38,150 nucleotides of DNA from Streptomyces roseochromogenus subsp. oscitans DS 12.976 (GCF_000497445.1 NZ_CM002285.1:5760525-5798674), one strand, 5' to 3'. Counted from the stretch's first letter, positions 10,256 through 18,742 are shown. Numbers and translations are program-made. The notes: a model not told the origin generated them from the sequence alone.

Positions 10256-10939
10256 ATGGGAGTACGGCTCATGGTCGTCGACGACCACCGCCTGCTCGCG
10301 GAGGCGCTGGCGTCGGCGCTGAAGCTGCGCGGGCACCGGGTGCTCGCCGCGGCGGCGCCGGCCGCGGGTGCGGCGGACCTGGTGATCGCGCGCGCGCCGG
10401 AGGTGTGTCTGCTGGGCACGGCGGCGCCGGCCGAACCGGGTGCGTTCGACCCGGTGGCGAAGATCAAGCGGGAGCGGCCGCAGGTGGCGGTGGTGGTGCT
10501 CGGGCCCGTGCCGTCGCCGCGGGGTATCGCGGCGGCGTTCGCCGCGGGAGCCTCGGGGTACGTGCGGCACGACGAGCGGATAGAGGGGGTCGAGCGGGCG
10601 ATCATGAAGGCGCGGTCGGGGGAGGCCGCGGTGGCTCCGCAGTTGCTGCAGGGGGCGTTCGGGGAGCTGCTCAATCCGTCGGCCCAGCCGGATGACGAGG
10701 CTCAGCGGTTGCTGCGCATGCTGACGCCCCGGGAGGTGGAGGTGCTGGTGCGGGTGGCCGACGGGGAGGACACGCGGCTGATCGCGGCCGGGATGGGGAT
10801 CGCGCCGAGTACGGCGCGGACGCATGTGCAGCGGGTGCTGATGAAGCTGGGGGTGGGGTCGCGCCTGGAGGCGGCGGCGCTGGCCGCGCGGACGGGTCTC
10901 CTGGACCGAGCGGGACCCCTGAACCCCGGTTCCGAATAA
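10256..10939 (+). CDS. Atypical LuxR/NarL-type regulator with degenerate receiver
   Basis: DNA-binding transcriptional regulator, 227 residues. The N-terminal receiver-like domain keeps the acidic pair (VVDDH, Asp9-Asp10), but the phospho-acceptor position reads CLLG, with Gly54 in place of Asp. The conserved Lys near GASGY is replaced by Arg104, and the Thr/Ser position is Gly. It therefore should not be controlled by ordinary aspartyl phosphorylation. The C-terminal LuxR helix-turn-helix (about 155-220, LTPREVEVLVRVADGEDTRLIAAGMGIAPS, then TARTHVQRVLMKLGV) is intact. The ATG at 10256 was chosen for the G-run ribosome site seven bases upstream and because it places the receiver at the N-terminus. 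No histidine kinase is adjacent. It follows the propeller genes but is separated from them by a terminator. Confidence 0.88.
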   Translation: MGVRLMVVDDHRLLAEALASALKLRGHRVLAAAAPAAGAADLVIARAPEVCLLGTAAPAEPGAFDPVAKIKRERPQVAVVVLGPVPSPRGIAAAFAAGASGYVRHDERIEGVERAIMKARSGEAAVAPQLLQGAFGELLNPSAQPDDEAQRLLRMLTPREVEVLVRVADGEDTRLIAAGMGIAPSTARTHVQRVLMKLGVGSRLEAAALAARTGLLDRAGPLNPGSE

Positions 10940-10981
10940 TCCACCGCAGCTACGGCGCGAATGCGGGTGCGGCGGCGCAAC

Positions 10982-11027
10982 TCCCCAAGGGGCGCGGGGA
11001 ACTGCGCGATCAGCCACGACGGACCCG
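10982..11027. repeat. Recurrent Streptomyces intergenic element
   Basis: The stretch containing aaggggcgcggggaactgcg and then cgatcagccacgacggacccg matches a sequence I recall as occurring in many intergenic regions of Streptomyces genomes. It sits between two convergent genes, the usual place for such REP-like elements, and abuts the terminator hairpin. The recognition is from memory; copy number could not be checked. Confidence 0.5.
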
Positions 11028-11074
11028 CGGCCGGGGACGGCCCGCACCGCTACGGCGGAAACCGTCCCCGGCCG
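11028..11074 (-). terminator. Convergent-gene terminator hairpin
   Basis: Perfect 13-bp stem, CGGCCGGGGACGG with CCGTCCCCGGCCG, and a 21-nt loop. It begins 5 nt past the stop of the small membrane protein on the minus strand and about 90 nt past the stop of the regulator on the plus strand, so it can serve both. Confidence 0.8.
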
Positions 11075-11078
11075 GCGG

Positions 11079-11432
11079 TCACTTCTCCGGCGAACCCTCC
11101 GGAGGAAGCGGCGGAGGCGCCGCAGGCCTGAGCTTCAGCCAGGTCAGGAAGAAGATGCCCAGCAGCAGCATGCCGATGCCGGTCCAGAGGTTGATGTTGA
11201 TGCCCTGGGCCTTGTCGATGGCGGACCGGGAGTCGGTGATGCCGGTGATCGTGACGATGACGCCGTACACCACGAACAGGCCGCCGATGATGCGGCGCAG
11301 GTCGAAGATGCGGGCCGCGGTCGCGGACTTGCTCTCCAGCTCGGTGACTTCCCGCTGGACGTCCTCCTCGCTGTAGTGGAAGGGCTCGTGACGGCGGTCG
11401 GCGTGCTCTGCGTGGTCGGGGTGTTCGCTCAT
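11079..11432 (-). CDS. Small two-helix membrane protein, unknown function
   Basis: 117 residues. A His/Glu/Asp-rich N-terminus (MSEHPDHAEHADRRHEPFHYSEED) is followed by an amphipathic Glu/Lys stretch, then two transmembrane helices (about 47-68, IIGGLFVVYGVIVTITGI, and 82-102, LWTGIGMLLLGIFFLTWL), and a short Pro-rich tail. Topology is probably N-in/C-in. It lies 20 nt downstream of the symporter gene on the same strand, so it is very likely in its operon and may be an accessory or stability subunit; that role is inferred only from position. The His-rich tail might bind metal, but this is untested. No close functional family recognised. Confidence 0.8.
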   Translation of the reverse strand: MSEHPDHAEHADRRHEPFHYSEEDVQREVTELESKSATAARIFDLRRIIGGLFVVYGVIVTITGITDSRSAIDKAQGININLWTGIGMLLLGIFFLTWLKLRPAAPPPLPPEGSPEK

Positions 11433-11452
11433 GGTTCCTCGGTCCTTCCGCG

Positions 11453-13144
11453 TCAGAACGAGAACGGGATGTAGCAGGCGGCGGCCAGCACGACCGCGCC
11501 CCAGCCCAGCAGGGCCGGCTTGCGGTACCAGGCCTCGTCACCGGGCGCGGGCGGCTCGGCCATGCCGGGGGAGCGGGTGCCGTAGACCAGCCCCTGGAGT
11601 TCCTGCGCCGGCTTCGGCTTCGTGAAGAAGGACACCGCGACCATCACGACCGCGCCCGCCACGAAGCCCGCGATCGCGGAGACGAAGTTGGCGCCCTGGT
11701 CGGAGGGGATGGAGATGATGCCCTTCTTGTAGAGCACGAAGTAGTTCACCATCGCGGTGACGGTGCCCGCGAGCAGGCCCCAGAAGCCGGACTTGGCGGA
11801 CGCGCGCTTCCAGAACATGCCGACGATGAACACCACGAACATCGGCACGTTGAAGAAGGAGAACAGCGTCTGCAGGTAGCTCATGATGTTCGAGAACGAG
11901 GACGCCAGGAACGCCGTACCGACCGAGGCGGCCACGCCGATCGCGGTGATCAGGCGGCCGAAGCGGACGTAGTAGGTGTCCTCGCGGCCGCGCACCACGT
12001 ACTTGGCCCAGATGTCGTTCGTGAACACGGTGTTGAAGGACGACACGTTCGCCGCCATGCCCGCCATGAAGGCCGCCAGCAGACCGGTGACCGCGATGCC
12101 GAGCACGCCGTTGGGCAGCAGTTCCTGCATCAGGTACGGGATGGCGTCGTTGTACTGCAGGCCGGAGCCGGAGGAGCCGATCTTCGGCACGAGCGCGGCG
12201 GCGACCAGGCCCGGGATCATCACCAGGAACACGATGAAGATCTTCGGATAGGCGGCGATCAGCGGGGTGCGCTGGCCTGCGGAGAGGTTCTTAGCGGACA
12301 GCGCGCGCTGCACCTCGGCGAAGTTGGTGGTCCAGTAGCCGAAGGAGAGCACGAAGCCGAGGCCGAGGACGATGGTCAGCCAGTTGGCGCCGAGCGGGTT
12401 GACGCTGCCGATGCCGGTGCCGCCCCAGGCGGTGGTGAAGTTGTGGCCGTGGGTGGCGGTGAGCTTGTCGGTCAGCCCGCTCCAGCCGCCGGCCTTCTTC
12501 AGGCCGAGCACGGTGATCGGGATGAGGGCGGCCAGGATCACGAAGAACTGGAGGACCTCGTTGTAGATCGCCGAGGACAGACCGCCGAGGGTGATGTACG
12601 CCAGCACGAACGCGCCGGCGACCACGATCGCGACCCACTGCGGCCAGCCCAGCAGCGCCTCGACGACGATCGCGAGGGCATAGAGGTTGACGCCCGCGAT
12701 CAGGATCGCGGCGAACGCGAACAGGATCGAACTGAGCAGGTGGGCGGCCCGGTCGAAGCGCAGCAGCAGGAACTCGGGGACCGAGCGGACCTTGCTGCCG
12801 TAGTAGAAGGGCATCATCACCAGGCCCAGGAAGACCATGGCCGGGATGGCGCCGATCCAGTACCAGTGCACGGTGTAGGCGCCGTACTGGGCGCTGTTCG
12901 CGGCCATGCCCAGGATCTCGGTGGCCGCCAGGTTCGCCGAGATGAAGGCGAGGCCGGTGATCCAGGCGGGCAGCGAGCGTCCGGAGAGGAAGAAGTCGAG
13001 GCTGGTCTTCACCGAGCGGCGGGCCGCGAAGCCGATGCCGAGGACGACGATGAAGTAGATCGCCAGGATCGTGTAGTCCAGCCAGTTGGTGGGGAGCCGT
13101 AGTTCCGCCGCCAGATAGAGCGGGGTGTCTGTGGGGGTTTGCAT
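11453..13144 (-). CDS. Sodium/solute symporter (SSS family), probable galactose importer
   Basis: 563 residues, with 13-14 predicted transmembrane helices covering almost the whole chain. The N-terminal WLDYTILAIYFIVVLGIGF, the segment FFLSGRSLPAWITGLAFISANLAATEILGM and the helix SVNPLGANWLTIVLGLGFVLSFGYW are typical of SGLT-like members of the SSS family, such as the Vibrio sodium/galactose transporter. It takes up a sugar together with sodium across the cytoplasmic membrane. Galactose as substrate is inferred from the divergent galT-galE-galK operon 180 nt away, which shares its control region. ATG start at 13144. The downstream small membrane gene is probably cotranscribed. Confidence 0.9.
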   Translation of the reverse strand: MQTPTDTPLYLAAELRLPTNWLDYTILAIYFIVVLGIGFAARRSVKTSLDFFLSGRSLPAWITGLAFISANLAATEILGMAANSAQYGAYTVHWYWIGAIPAMVFLGLVMMPFYYGSKVRSVPEFLLLRFDRAAHLLSSILFAFAAILIAGVNLYALAIVVEALLGWPQWVAIVVAGAFVLAYITLGGLSSAIYNEVLQFFVILAALIPITVLGLKKAGGWSGLTDKLTATHGHNFTTAWGGTGIGSVNPLGANWLTIVLGLGFVLSFGYWTTNFAEVQRALSAKNLSAGQRTPLIAAYPKIFIVFLVMIPGLVAAALVPKIGSSGSGLQYNDAIPYLMQELLPNGVLGIAVTGLLAAFMAGMAANVSSFNTVFTNDIWAKYVVRGREDTYYVRFGRLITAIGVAASVGTAFLASSFSNIMSYLQTLFSFFNVPMFVVFIVGMFWKRASAKSGFWGLLAGTVTAMVNYFVLYKKGIISIPSDQGANFVSAIAGFVAGAVVMVAVSFFTKPKPAQELQGLVYGTRSPGMAEPPAPGDEAWYRKPALLGWGAVVLAAACYIPFSF

Positions 13145-13207
13145 GAGAACTCGCTTCGTTGCGCGAACTGATCCTGAGCGGAACCTACGTCTCCGCGTTT
13201 AGTAATT

Positions 13208-13227
13208 GAACACTTCTGTTGGTGTTC
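13208..13227. promoter_or_regulatory. Inverted repeat GAACAC-N8-GTGTTC
   Basis: Perfect 6-bp arms at 13208-13213 and 13222-13227, 14 bp centre to centre, 63 nt upstream of the symporter start and about 98 nt before galT. A candidate binding site for the gal regulator. Confidence 0.55.
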
Positions 13228-13229
13228 TT

Positions 13230-13287
13230 TGTTTGATTGTGATGATCCTAGGTGTTGTCGGGTTGTGGTCTGTTATGTTTGATTGTG
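13230..13287. promoter_or_regulatory. Direct repeats tgtttgattgtg in the gal promoter
   Basis: Exact 12-bp copies at 13230-13241 and 13276-13287, 46 bp apart. They include the TTGATTGTG/TTGTGAT type of sequence expected for the galP operator hexamers. The copies are on one face, pointing towards galT. Confidence 0.6.
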
Positions 13288-13324
13288 TTGAGTGATTGGG
13301 TGCGGGACGTAGAGGAGTCCGGCG

Positions 13325-14386
13325 TTGAAGAAGACCTCGACACGGCTGGCCGACGGTCGTGAGCTGATCTACTACGACCTTCGGGACGACACCGTGCGGG
13401 ACGCCGTCGACCGCCGTCCCCTGGACCGCACTGTGACCACCTCCGAGATCCGCCAGGACGTGCTGCTCGGCGACTCGGTCGCCGTCGCCTCGCACCGCCA
13501 GGGCCGCACCTACCTTCCGCCAGCCGACGAGTGCCCGCTGTGCCCGACGCACGGCGACCGGCTCAGCGAGATCCCGGACTCGTCGTACGACGTCGTCGTC
13601 TTCGAGAACCGGTTCCCCTCGCTCGCCGGCGACTCCGGCCGCTGCGAGGTCGTCTGCTTCACCTCGGACCACGACGCCTCCTTCGCGGACCTGAGCGCCG
13701 AGCAGGCGCGTCTCGTGCTGGACGCCTGGACGGACCGTACGTCGGAGCTGTCGCATCTGCCCTCCGTCGAGCAGGTCTTCTGCTTCGAGAACAGGGGCGA
13801 GGAGATCGGCGTGACCCTCGGCCACCCGCACGGACAGATCTACGCCTACCCCTTCACCACCCCGCGCACCGCCCTGATGCTCCGCTCGCTCGCCGCGCAC
13901 AAGGAGGCGACGGGCGGGGAGAACCTGTTCGACGCCGTCCTGGAGCGGGAGCTGGCCGCCGAGCGGGTCGTCCTTGAGGGTGAACACTGGGTCGCGTTCG
14001 TGCCGTACGCGGCGCACTGGCCGTACGAGGTCCACCTGTATCCGAAGCGCCGGGTCCCCGACCTGCTCGCGCTCGACGAGGCGGCGCGCACAGAGTTCTC
14101 CCAGGTCTATCTGGAACTCTTGAGGCGCTTCGACCGGATCTTCGGCACCGGTGAGCCTCCGACGCCGTACATCGCGGCCTGGCACCAGGCCCCGTTCGGC
14201 GCGCTGGCGGAGTTCGACGGAGTGACGAGGGACGACTTCGCGCTCCACCTCGAGCTTTTCACCATCCGCCGCACTTCCGGCAAGCTGAAGTTTCTCGCGG
14301 GTTCCGAGTCCGGCATGAGCGTGTTCATCAACGACGTGCCGCCGGAGCGCGCGGCCGAGCGACTGCGAGAGGTAGCGAGTTCATGA
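13325..14386 (+). CDS. galT: Galactose-1-phosphate uridylyltransferase
   Basis: Second step of the Leloir pathway: exchanges UMP between UDP-glucose and galactose-1-phosphate. 353 residues. The TTG at 13325 is the start, with AGAGGAG 8-9 bases upstream and no in-frame ATG or GTG nearby; the next segment [20 protein letters not shown] is typical of the N-terminus. The catalytic histidine triad is in [16 protein letters not shown] (residues about 64-67) provides a Cys pair for the structural metal site. AAWHQAP and LHLELF are further family motifs. The stop overlaps the galE start (ATGA), so galTEK forms a tightly coupled operon. The TTG start may limit expression. Confidence 0.96.
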   Translation: MKKTSTRLADGRELIYYDLRDDTVRDAVDRRPLDRTVTTSEIRQDVLLGDSVAVASHRQGRTYLPPADECPLCPTHGDRLSEIPDSSYDVVVFENRFPSLAGDSGRCEVVCFTSDHDASFADLSAEQARLVLDAWTDRTSELSHLPSVEQVFCFENRGEEIGVTLGHPHGQIYAYPFTTPRTALMLRSLAAHKEATGGENLFDAVLERELAAERVVLEGEHWVAFVPYAAHWPYEVHLYPKRRVPDLLALDEAARTEFSQVYLELLRRFDRIFGTGEPPTPYIAAWHQAPFGALAEFDGVTRDDFALHLELFTIRRTSGKLKFLAGSESGMSVFINDVPPERAAERLREVASS

Positions 14387-15345
14387 AGTACCTGGTGACG
14401 GGCGGCGCGGGTTACGTCGGCAGTGTCGTGGCCCAGCATCTGCTGGAGGCCGGCCACGAGGTCACCGTCCTCGACAACCTCACCACCGGCTTCCGCGAGG
14501 GCGTCCCGGCGGGCGCCACCTTCATCGAGGGCGACATCCGCGACGCCGCCAAGTGGCTCGACGCCTCCTACGACGGCGTGCTGCACTTCGCCGCGTCCTC
14601 GCAGGTCGGCGAGTCCGTCGTGAGGCCGGAGAAGTACTGGGACAACAACGTCGCCGGCTCCCTCGCCCTGCTCGGCGCCATGCGCGACGCGGGCGTCCCC
14701 AAGCTGGTCTTCTCCTCCACGGCGGCGACGTACGGCGAGCCGGAGCAGGTCCCGATCCGGGAGACCGCCCCGACCCGGCCGACCAGCCCCTACGGCGCCT
14801 CCAAGCTGGCCGTCGACCACATGATCACCGGCGAGGCCGGCGCCCACGGCCTCGCGGCGGTCTCGCTGCGCTACTTCAACGTGGCGGGCGCGTACGGCGC
14901 CCACGGCGAGCGGCACGACCCCGAGTCGCACCTGATCCCCCTGGTCCTCCAGGTCGCCCAGGGCAGGCGGGAGTCGATCTCGGTATTCGGCGACGACTAC
15001 CCCACCCCGGACGGCACCTGCGTCCGCGACTACATCCACGTCGCGGACCTGGCCGAGGCGCATCTGCTGGCCCTGACGGCCGCGCGGCCGGGCGAGCACC
15101 TGATCTGCAACCTCGGCAACGGCGAGGGTTTCTCCGTCCGCGAGGTCATCGAGACGGTCCGCCGGGTCACCGGTCACCCGGTTCCGGAGGTCGTGGCCCC
15201 GCGCCGGGGCGGCGACCCGGCCGTCCTGGTCGCCTCGGCGGACACGGCCCGCGAGAAGCTGGGCTGGAACCCGTCCCGCGCGGATCTCGCGGGCATCGTC
15301 GCGGACGCGTGGGAGTTCGCGCAGCACATCTCAAGGGAGCGGTAG
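14383..15345 (+). CDS. galE: UDP-glucose 4-epimerase
   Basis: NAD-dependent epimerase interconverting UDP-galactose and UDP-glucose, Leloir pathway, cytosolic. 320 residues. Extended short-chain dehydrogenase fold: the N-terminal glycine motif TGGAGYVGS binds NAD; the catalytic Tyr and Lys are in [11 protein letters not shown] with the Ser/Thr in [31 protein letters not shown] is the conserved substrate-side motif. It overlaps galT by 4 nt, and galK begins on the last base of its stop codon. Confidence 0.96.
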   Translation: MKYLVTGGAGYVGSVVAQHLLEAGHEVTVLDNLTTGFREGVPAGATFIEGDIRDAAKWLDASYDGVLHFAASSQVGESVVRPEKYWDNNVAGSLALLGAMRDAGVPKLVFSSTAATYGEPEQVPIRETAPTRPTSPYGASKLAVDHMITGEAGAHGLAAVSLRYFNVAGAYGAHGERHDPESHLIPLVLQVAQGRRESISVFGDDYPTPDGTCVRDYIHVADLAEAHLLALTAARPGEHLICNLGNGEGFSVREVIETVRRVTGHPVPEVVAPRRGGDPAVLVASADTAREKLGWNPSRADLAGIVADAWEFAQHISRER

Positions 15346-16499
15346 TGGGGGCACAGCAGGTCGCGGAGCGCTTCGCCGAGCTGTACGGCGCACAGCCGGA
15401 GGGGGTGTGGGCGGCGCCCGGCCGGGTCAACCTGATCGGCGAGCACACCGACTACAACGACGGCTTCGTGATGCCGTTCGCGCTGCCGCACGAGACGATC
15501 GCGGCGGTCTCGCGCCGGGACGACGGCCTCCTGCGCCTGCACTCGGCGGACGTCGAGGGCGGCGTGGCGGAGCTGTCGCCGGATGCTCTGGCGCCCGGGA
15601 GCGACGACGCCTGGACGGCGTACCCGGCGGGCGTGGTCTGGGCCCTGCGCGAGGCGGGCCACGAGGTCACCGGCGCGGACGTCCACCTGTCCTCCACGGT
15701 CCCGACCGGCGCCGGCCTGTCGTCGTCCGCGGCCCTGGAGGTCGTGATCGCCCTCGCCCTGAACGACCTGTACGACCTCGGCCTGCGACGCTGGAAGCTG
15801 GCCCGGCTGTGCCAGCGCGCCGAGAACGTCTACGTCGGCGCGCCGACCGGGATCATGGACCAGACGGCGTCGGCCTGCTGCGAGGCGGGCCACGCGCTCT
15901 TCCTGGACACCTGTGACCTGTCCCAGCGGCAGATCCCCTTCGACCTCGCGGCCGAGGGCCTGCGCCTGCTGGTCGTGGACACCCAGGTCAAGCACGCGCA
16001 CAGCGGCGGCGAGTACGGCAAGCGCCGGGCCGGCTGCGAGAAGGGCGCCGCTCTGCTCGGCGTCGACGCCCTGCGGGACATCCCGTACGCCGGCCTGGAC
16101 GCGGCGCTGGCCCGGCTCGGCGACGAGGAGGAGACCGTCCGTCTGGTCCGCCACATCGTGACGGAGAACCACCGGGTCGAGCGCGTCGTGGACCTCCTCG
16201 AGGCCGGCGACACCCGCGCCATCGGCCCGGTCCTCACCGAGGGCCACGCCTCCCTGCGCGACGACTTCCATATCTCCTGCCCGGAGCTGGACCTGGTCGT
16301 CGACACGGCGTTGGGAGCGGGGGCGCTGGGCGCACGCATGACCGGCGGCGGCTTCGGCGGCTCGGCGATCGTCCTGGCGGAGGCGTCGGACGTCGACACC
16401 CAGACCAAGGCGATCGAAGAGGCCTTCGCGGCGGCGGCCTTCAAGACCCCGCGCCTCTTCGAGGCGGTGCCTTCGGCGGGGGCGCGGCGGCTGGTCTGA
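15345..16499 (+). CDS. galK: Galactokinase
   Basis: First step of the Leloir pathway: ATP plus galactose to galactose-1-phosphate. 384 residues from the GTG that shares its first base with the galE TAG stop (TAGTG). GHMP-kinase motifs: galactokinase signature GRVNLIGEHTDYNDGFVMP near residue 25, ATP loop TVPTGAGLSSSAALE near residue 120, catalytic Asp in GIMDQTASA, and C-terminal GARMTGGGFGGSAIV. Longer upstream reading runs through galE in another frame and is not real. A strong hairpin 15 nt downstream ends the operon. Confidence 0.96.
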   Translation: MGAQQVAERFAELYGAQPEGVWAAPGRVNLIGEHTDYNDGFVMPFALPHETIAAVSRRDDGLLRLHSADVEGGVAELSPDALAPGSDDAWTAYPAGVVWALREAGHEVTGADVHLSSTVPTGAGLSSSAALEVVIALALNDLYDLGLRRWKLARLCQRAENVYVGAPTGIMDQTASACCEAGHALFLDTCDLSQRQIPFDLAAEGLRLLVVDTQVKHAHSGGEYGKRRAGCEKGAALLGVDALRDIPYAGLDAALARLGDEEETVRLVRHIVTENHRVERVVDLLEAGDTRAIGPVLTEGHASLRDDFHISCPELDLVVDTALGAGALGARMTGGGFGGSAIVLAEASDVDTQTKAIEEAFAAAAFKTPRLFEAVPSAGARRLV

Positions 16500-16513
16500 G
16501 TTTCCGTCAGCCT

Positions 16514-16545
16514 CGTCAGCCCCGTACACCGGTGCGGGGCTGACG
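16514..16545 (+). terminator. gal operon terminator
   Basis: Stem CGTCAGCCCCG with CGGGGCTGACG (11 bp), then a TA bulge and a CACC/GGTG continuation, so almost no loop remains. It lies 15 nt after the galK stop. The left arm is preceded by a partial duplicate (cgtcagcc at 16505). Confidence 0.85.
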
Positions 16546-16639
16546 GCGTTTCACGGGAGACGCGGCCGGGTGGACGCCGACGCGCGTACGTGGTTCGCGG
16601 TGCCGTCCCCTTCGCTCATGCGGCCGCTCCCAGGTAGGC

Positions 16640-16947
16640 GTGAATGTCACGGGTGTCGAGATCGAAGCACGGCCAGTCCTGCCTGCTCGTCACGGACGAC
16701 GACGGAACGGCCTCCCGGCTGGCCGACGGTTGGCCGACGCCCTCGCAGACGCGCTGCTCATCGCGAGGGCCCGAGGCGGCTTGCCGGCGCCCCGGGCGTT
16801 CGGACAGTTCACCTTCCCCGGCGGCGGCCTCGCCTCCGCGCCCGTCGCGATCAGCGTCACCGACGAGGGCAGGCGGCGTACGCCGACGGATCAGGCAGCG
16901 ACCTGCCTCGCTGCAGCGCGAACGACATGGCGCTGGCTGCCGAGTGA
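16640..16947 (+). pseudogene. Decayed gene of unknown family (at least two frameshifts)
   Basis: No single frame spans this stretch sensibly, but three frames join into one plausible small protein. Frame of 16640 gives VNVTGVEIEA; a second frame (about 16670-16725) gives GQSCLLVTDDDGTASRLADG; back in the first frame come LADALADALLIARARGG, PAPRAFGQFTFPGGGLASAP and VAISVTDEG; a third frame from about 16875 gives AYADGSGSDLPRCSANDMALAAE and a stop at 16947. Each piece has normal protein-like composition, while the continuations in the original frames turn Arg/Pro-rich. I do not recognise the family. Sequencing error is an alternative explanation, though several indels in 300 bases would be needed. 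It sits between the gal terminator and a convergent gene. Confidence 0.45.
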
Positions 16948-16966
16948 CGGCCGGGCCACCCTCCGC

Positions 16967-17980
16967 TCAGCGGTTGACGGCCTGGATCTCCTTCACCGTC
17001 ACGTCCTGCTCGAACGTGGACAGCCCGCCCGGCAGCCCCGGCTGCCGCGCGGGTCCGTCCGGGTCCGCCGAGTCGGTCCACGTCACCTTCCAGGTGATCG
17101 ACGCCTTGAAGGGGTAGGTGCCGGAGCCGGAGGAGCGGCGGTAGGTGATGTTGCAGCCCGCGTCCTTGCTGTCGACGGTGTAGCCGCTATTGCCCTTGAC
17201 CAGGTTGTACGTACAGGTCTGCGGGTCGGCGTCGGAGGTGCCGGCGTCGACCTTGAGGGCCACGGGGGTCGCGACGGTGGTCGCGGCCATCCGGACGCCC
17301 TTGTAGTCGATGCTCGCGGTCGTCCACACCCGGTCGAAGGCGCTGTTGAGCTTGACCCGCGTCCCGAGGTTCACGATCAGCCGGTCCGCGTTCGGGCTCA
17401 GTTCCACTGGCGGGGTCGGCAACTTGCTGGAGTTGTAGGCGAGTTGGGAGAGGATCTCCGGAGTGAGCTGGTTGGGGTCCTTCTTCTGCTGGGCCGGGGG
17501 GACCCAGATCTCCCAGTTGTCGGTGCTGACCGGGCAGGACTGGGCGTACGTGTCGTCCCGGAACTTCACCTGCCACCACAGGCCCTTGTCGCCCTTGTGG
17601 TAGTGCTCCTCGTCCCGCTTCTTGGCGTAGTCGGCCGCGGGCTCCTGCGCGCCGTTGTACGCGGTCTTGATGAACTTCTCGTACTCGTCCGGCGTGTACA
17701 TCGGCTCGTACCAGCAGACCGGGGGCTTCCAGTCGACGTTGGAGGAGGTCGCGGTACTGGTGCTGCTACCCGAGGGCAGCTTGCTCTGGTCTATTCGGAT
17801 GTGGGCACCGATGGTGCCGGGGGTGGAGTCGCCGCCGCCGGACTCGGTGGGCTGTGAAGGCCCGATGTTGCCCTGGTCGCCGCCGTTCGTGGGGTCCCCC
17901 GCATAGGCGGGGGAAGCGGTTCCCACCGCCGCGAGGAGGCTGGCCGCCGCCAAGGTCCTCGCCGTCAGCCTTGCACGCAC
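16967..17980 (-). CDS. Secreted protein of unknown function
   Basis: 337 residues. N-terminal signal peptide: basic MRARLTARTL, hydrophobic AAASLLAAVG, cleavage probably after SPAYA-G. Then a Gly/Ser/Pro-rich linker (about 28-75) and a compact domain with Trp-rich segments (VDWKPPVCWYEPMYTPDEYEKF, GLWWQVKFRDD, WEIWVPP) and at least four Cys that could pair outside the cell. The C-terminal third has an Ig-like or beta-sandwich look (FKASITWKVTWTDS). GTG start at 17980, overlapping the 3' end of the lipoprotein gene by 16 nt, so translation is probably coupled and the two products likely act together at the cell surface. No enzymatic motif found. Confidence 0.85.
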   Translation of the reverse strand: MRARLTARTLAAASLLAAVGTASPAYAGDPTNGGDQGNIGPSQPTESGGGDSTPGTIGAHIRIDQSKLPSGSSTSTATSSNVDWKPPVCWYEPMYTPDEYEKFIKTAYNGAQEPAADYAKKRDEEHYHKGDKGLWWQVKFRDDTYAQSCPVSTDNWEIWVPPAQQKKDPNQLTPEILSQLAYNSSKLPTPPVELSPNADRLIVNLGTRVKLNSAFDRVWTTASIDYKGVRMAATTVATPVALKVDAGTSDADPQTCTYNLVKGNSGYTVDSKDAGCNITYRRSSGSGTYPFKASITWKVTWTDSADPDGPARQPGLPGGLSTFEQDVTVKEIQAVNR

Positions 17981-18618
17981 GACGCGTCCGCCTTCTTCCA
18001 GCTCTCCTGCACTATCTGCCAGTCACCACTGGGAGTCTTCGCGACCTGAAAGGTGTTCAGGATGAAGTCCTTGGCGCTCGGCTTGGTCCGCAGCACCTTC
18101 CCCGACTTGATCTCCTTGCCGTAGGCCTTGCGCTGATCCTCGCAGTAGCGGGCCGCCGCCGTCTTGCCGTTCGTCACATCTGTGACCTGGAATCCGAAGT
18201 ACCGGTAGGCACCCGTGATGGTGACTCCCTGCTTCTTGAGCGTTGCGACCCGGTTGGCCCAGTAGTTGAGCGCGTAGATCCCGTAATACCGGTTCATGTT
18301 GACAGTGCGGCTGTTGCCCGTGGCGAACGCCTCCAGCCGGGCCTGCGCCGCATACGCCAAGTCCCGCAGCACCGCGTCCTTCGTAGCATCCCCCGTAGGC
18401 TGCCGCTCGACCTTCACCGTGATGTCCGACGGCAGGTCGAAGTGCGGAGCGTTCTTCTCCGCCGGGGCGGACGCCGACGGCGTCACGGAGCCCGACCCTC
18501 CGGAGCCCGCGCCGGCGATCTTGTCGTTGCCCGAGCCGCCCGACGAGCAACCCGTAACGGAAACGGCGACAGCGGCCAGTAGCCCGGCCGCAGCAGCCCT
18601 GTGTCGCGTGGTCAGCAT
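17965..18618 (-). CDS. Lipoprotein of unknown function
   Basis: 217 residues. Signal peptide with lipobox: basic TTRHR, hydrophobic AAAAGLLAAVAVSVTGC, Cys about residue 24 followed by SSGGSG, so it is predicted to be lipid-anchored outside the membrane. A Gly/Ser/Pro linker is followed by a helical domain of about 150 residues (DLAYAAQARLEAFATGNSR, MNRYYGIYALNYWANRVATL) and a C-terminal beta part (VLRTKPSAKDF, TFQVAKTPSGDWQIVQESW) that could resemble an NTF2-like fold. The ATG at 18618 has GGGGGACC upstream. It precedes and overlaps the secreted partner gene. Confidence 0.85.
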   Translation of the reverse strand: MLTTRHRAAAAGLLAAVAVSVTGCSSGGSGNDKIAGAGSGGSGSVTPSASAPAEKNAPHFDLPSDITVKVERQPTGDATKDAVLRDLAYAAQARLEAFATGNSRTVNMNRYYGIYALNYWANRVATLKKQGVTITGAYRYFGFQVTDVTNGKTAAARYCEDQRKAYGKEIKSGKVLRTKPSAKDFILNTFQVAKTPSGDWQIVQESWKKADASCVQG

Positions 18619-18742
18619 GTCGCTGGTCCCCCGGAGATAGATGATCGGCGTGCCACCGGATGATCCCATGGGGGGATTGACGGCGGGCCAAGTGGTTCCG
18701 GCGCCCACACGTTCGTGCGGGTTTCGTGGAGGAGAGACCCTG

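Larger units (their letters stand above)
13145..13324. promoter_or_regulatory. Divergent gal control region
   Basis: 180-nt spacer between the symporter and galT, with an AT-rich core (about 13198-13300) unlike the surrounding DNA. It holds an inverted repeat and a 12-bp direct repeat, listed separately. The S. lividans/S. coelicolor gal operon is known to be driven from a galactose-inducible, glucose-sensitive promoter with an operator made of repeated short motifs, and this region looks equivalent. I could not fix -10/-35 boxes with confidence. Confidence 0.8.

Noticed and set aside
16640..17857. 405-codon plus-strand frame across the remnant and the secreted-protein gene
   Set aside because: Beyond about 16870 it is only the antisense of the signal-peptide-bearing secreted protein; the real parts are described as a frameshifted remnant.
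18619..18708. Extended N-terminus for the lipoprotein
   Set aside because: It would bury the signal peptide and lipobox about 30 residues inside; the ATG at 18618 gives a proper signal sequence and has a ribosome site.
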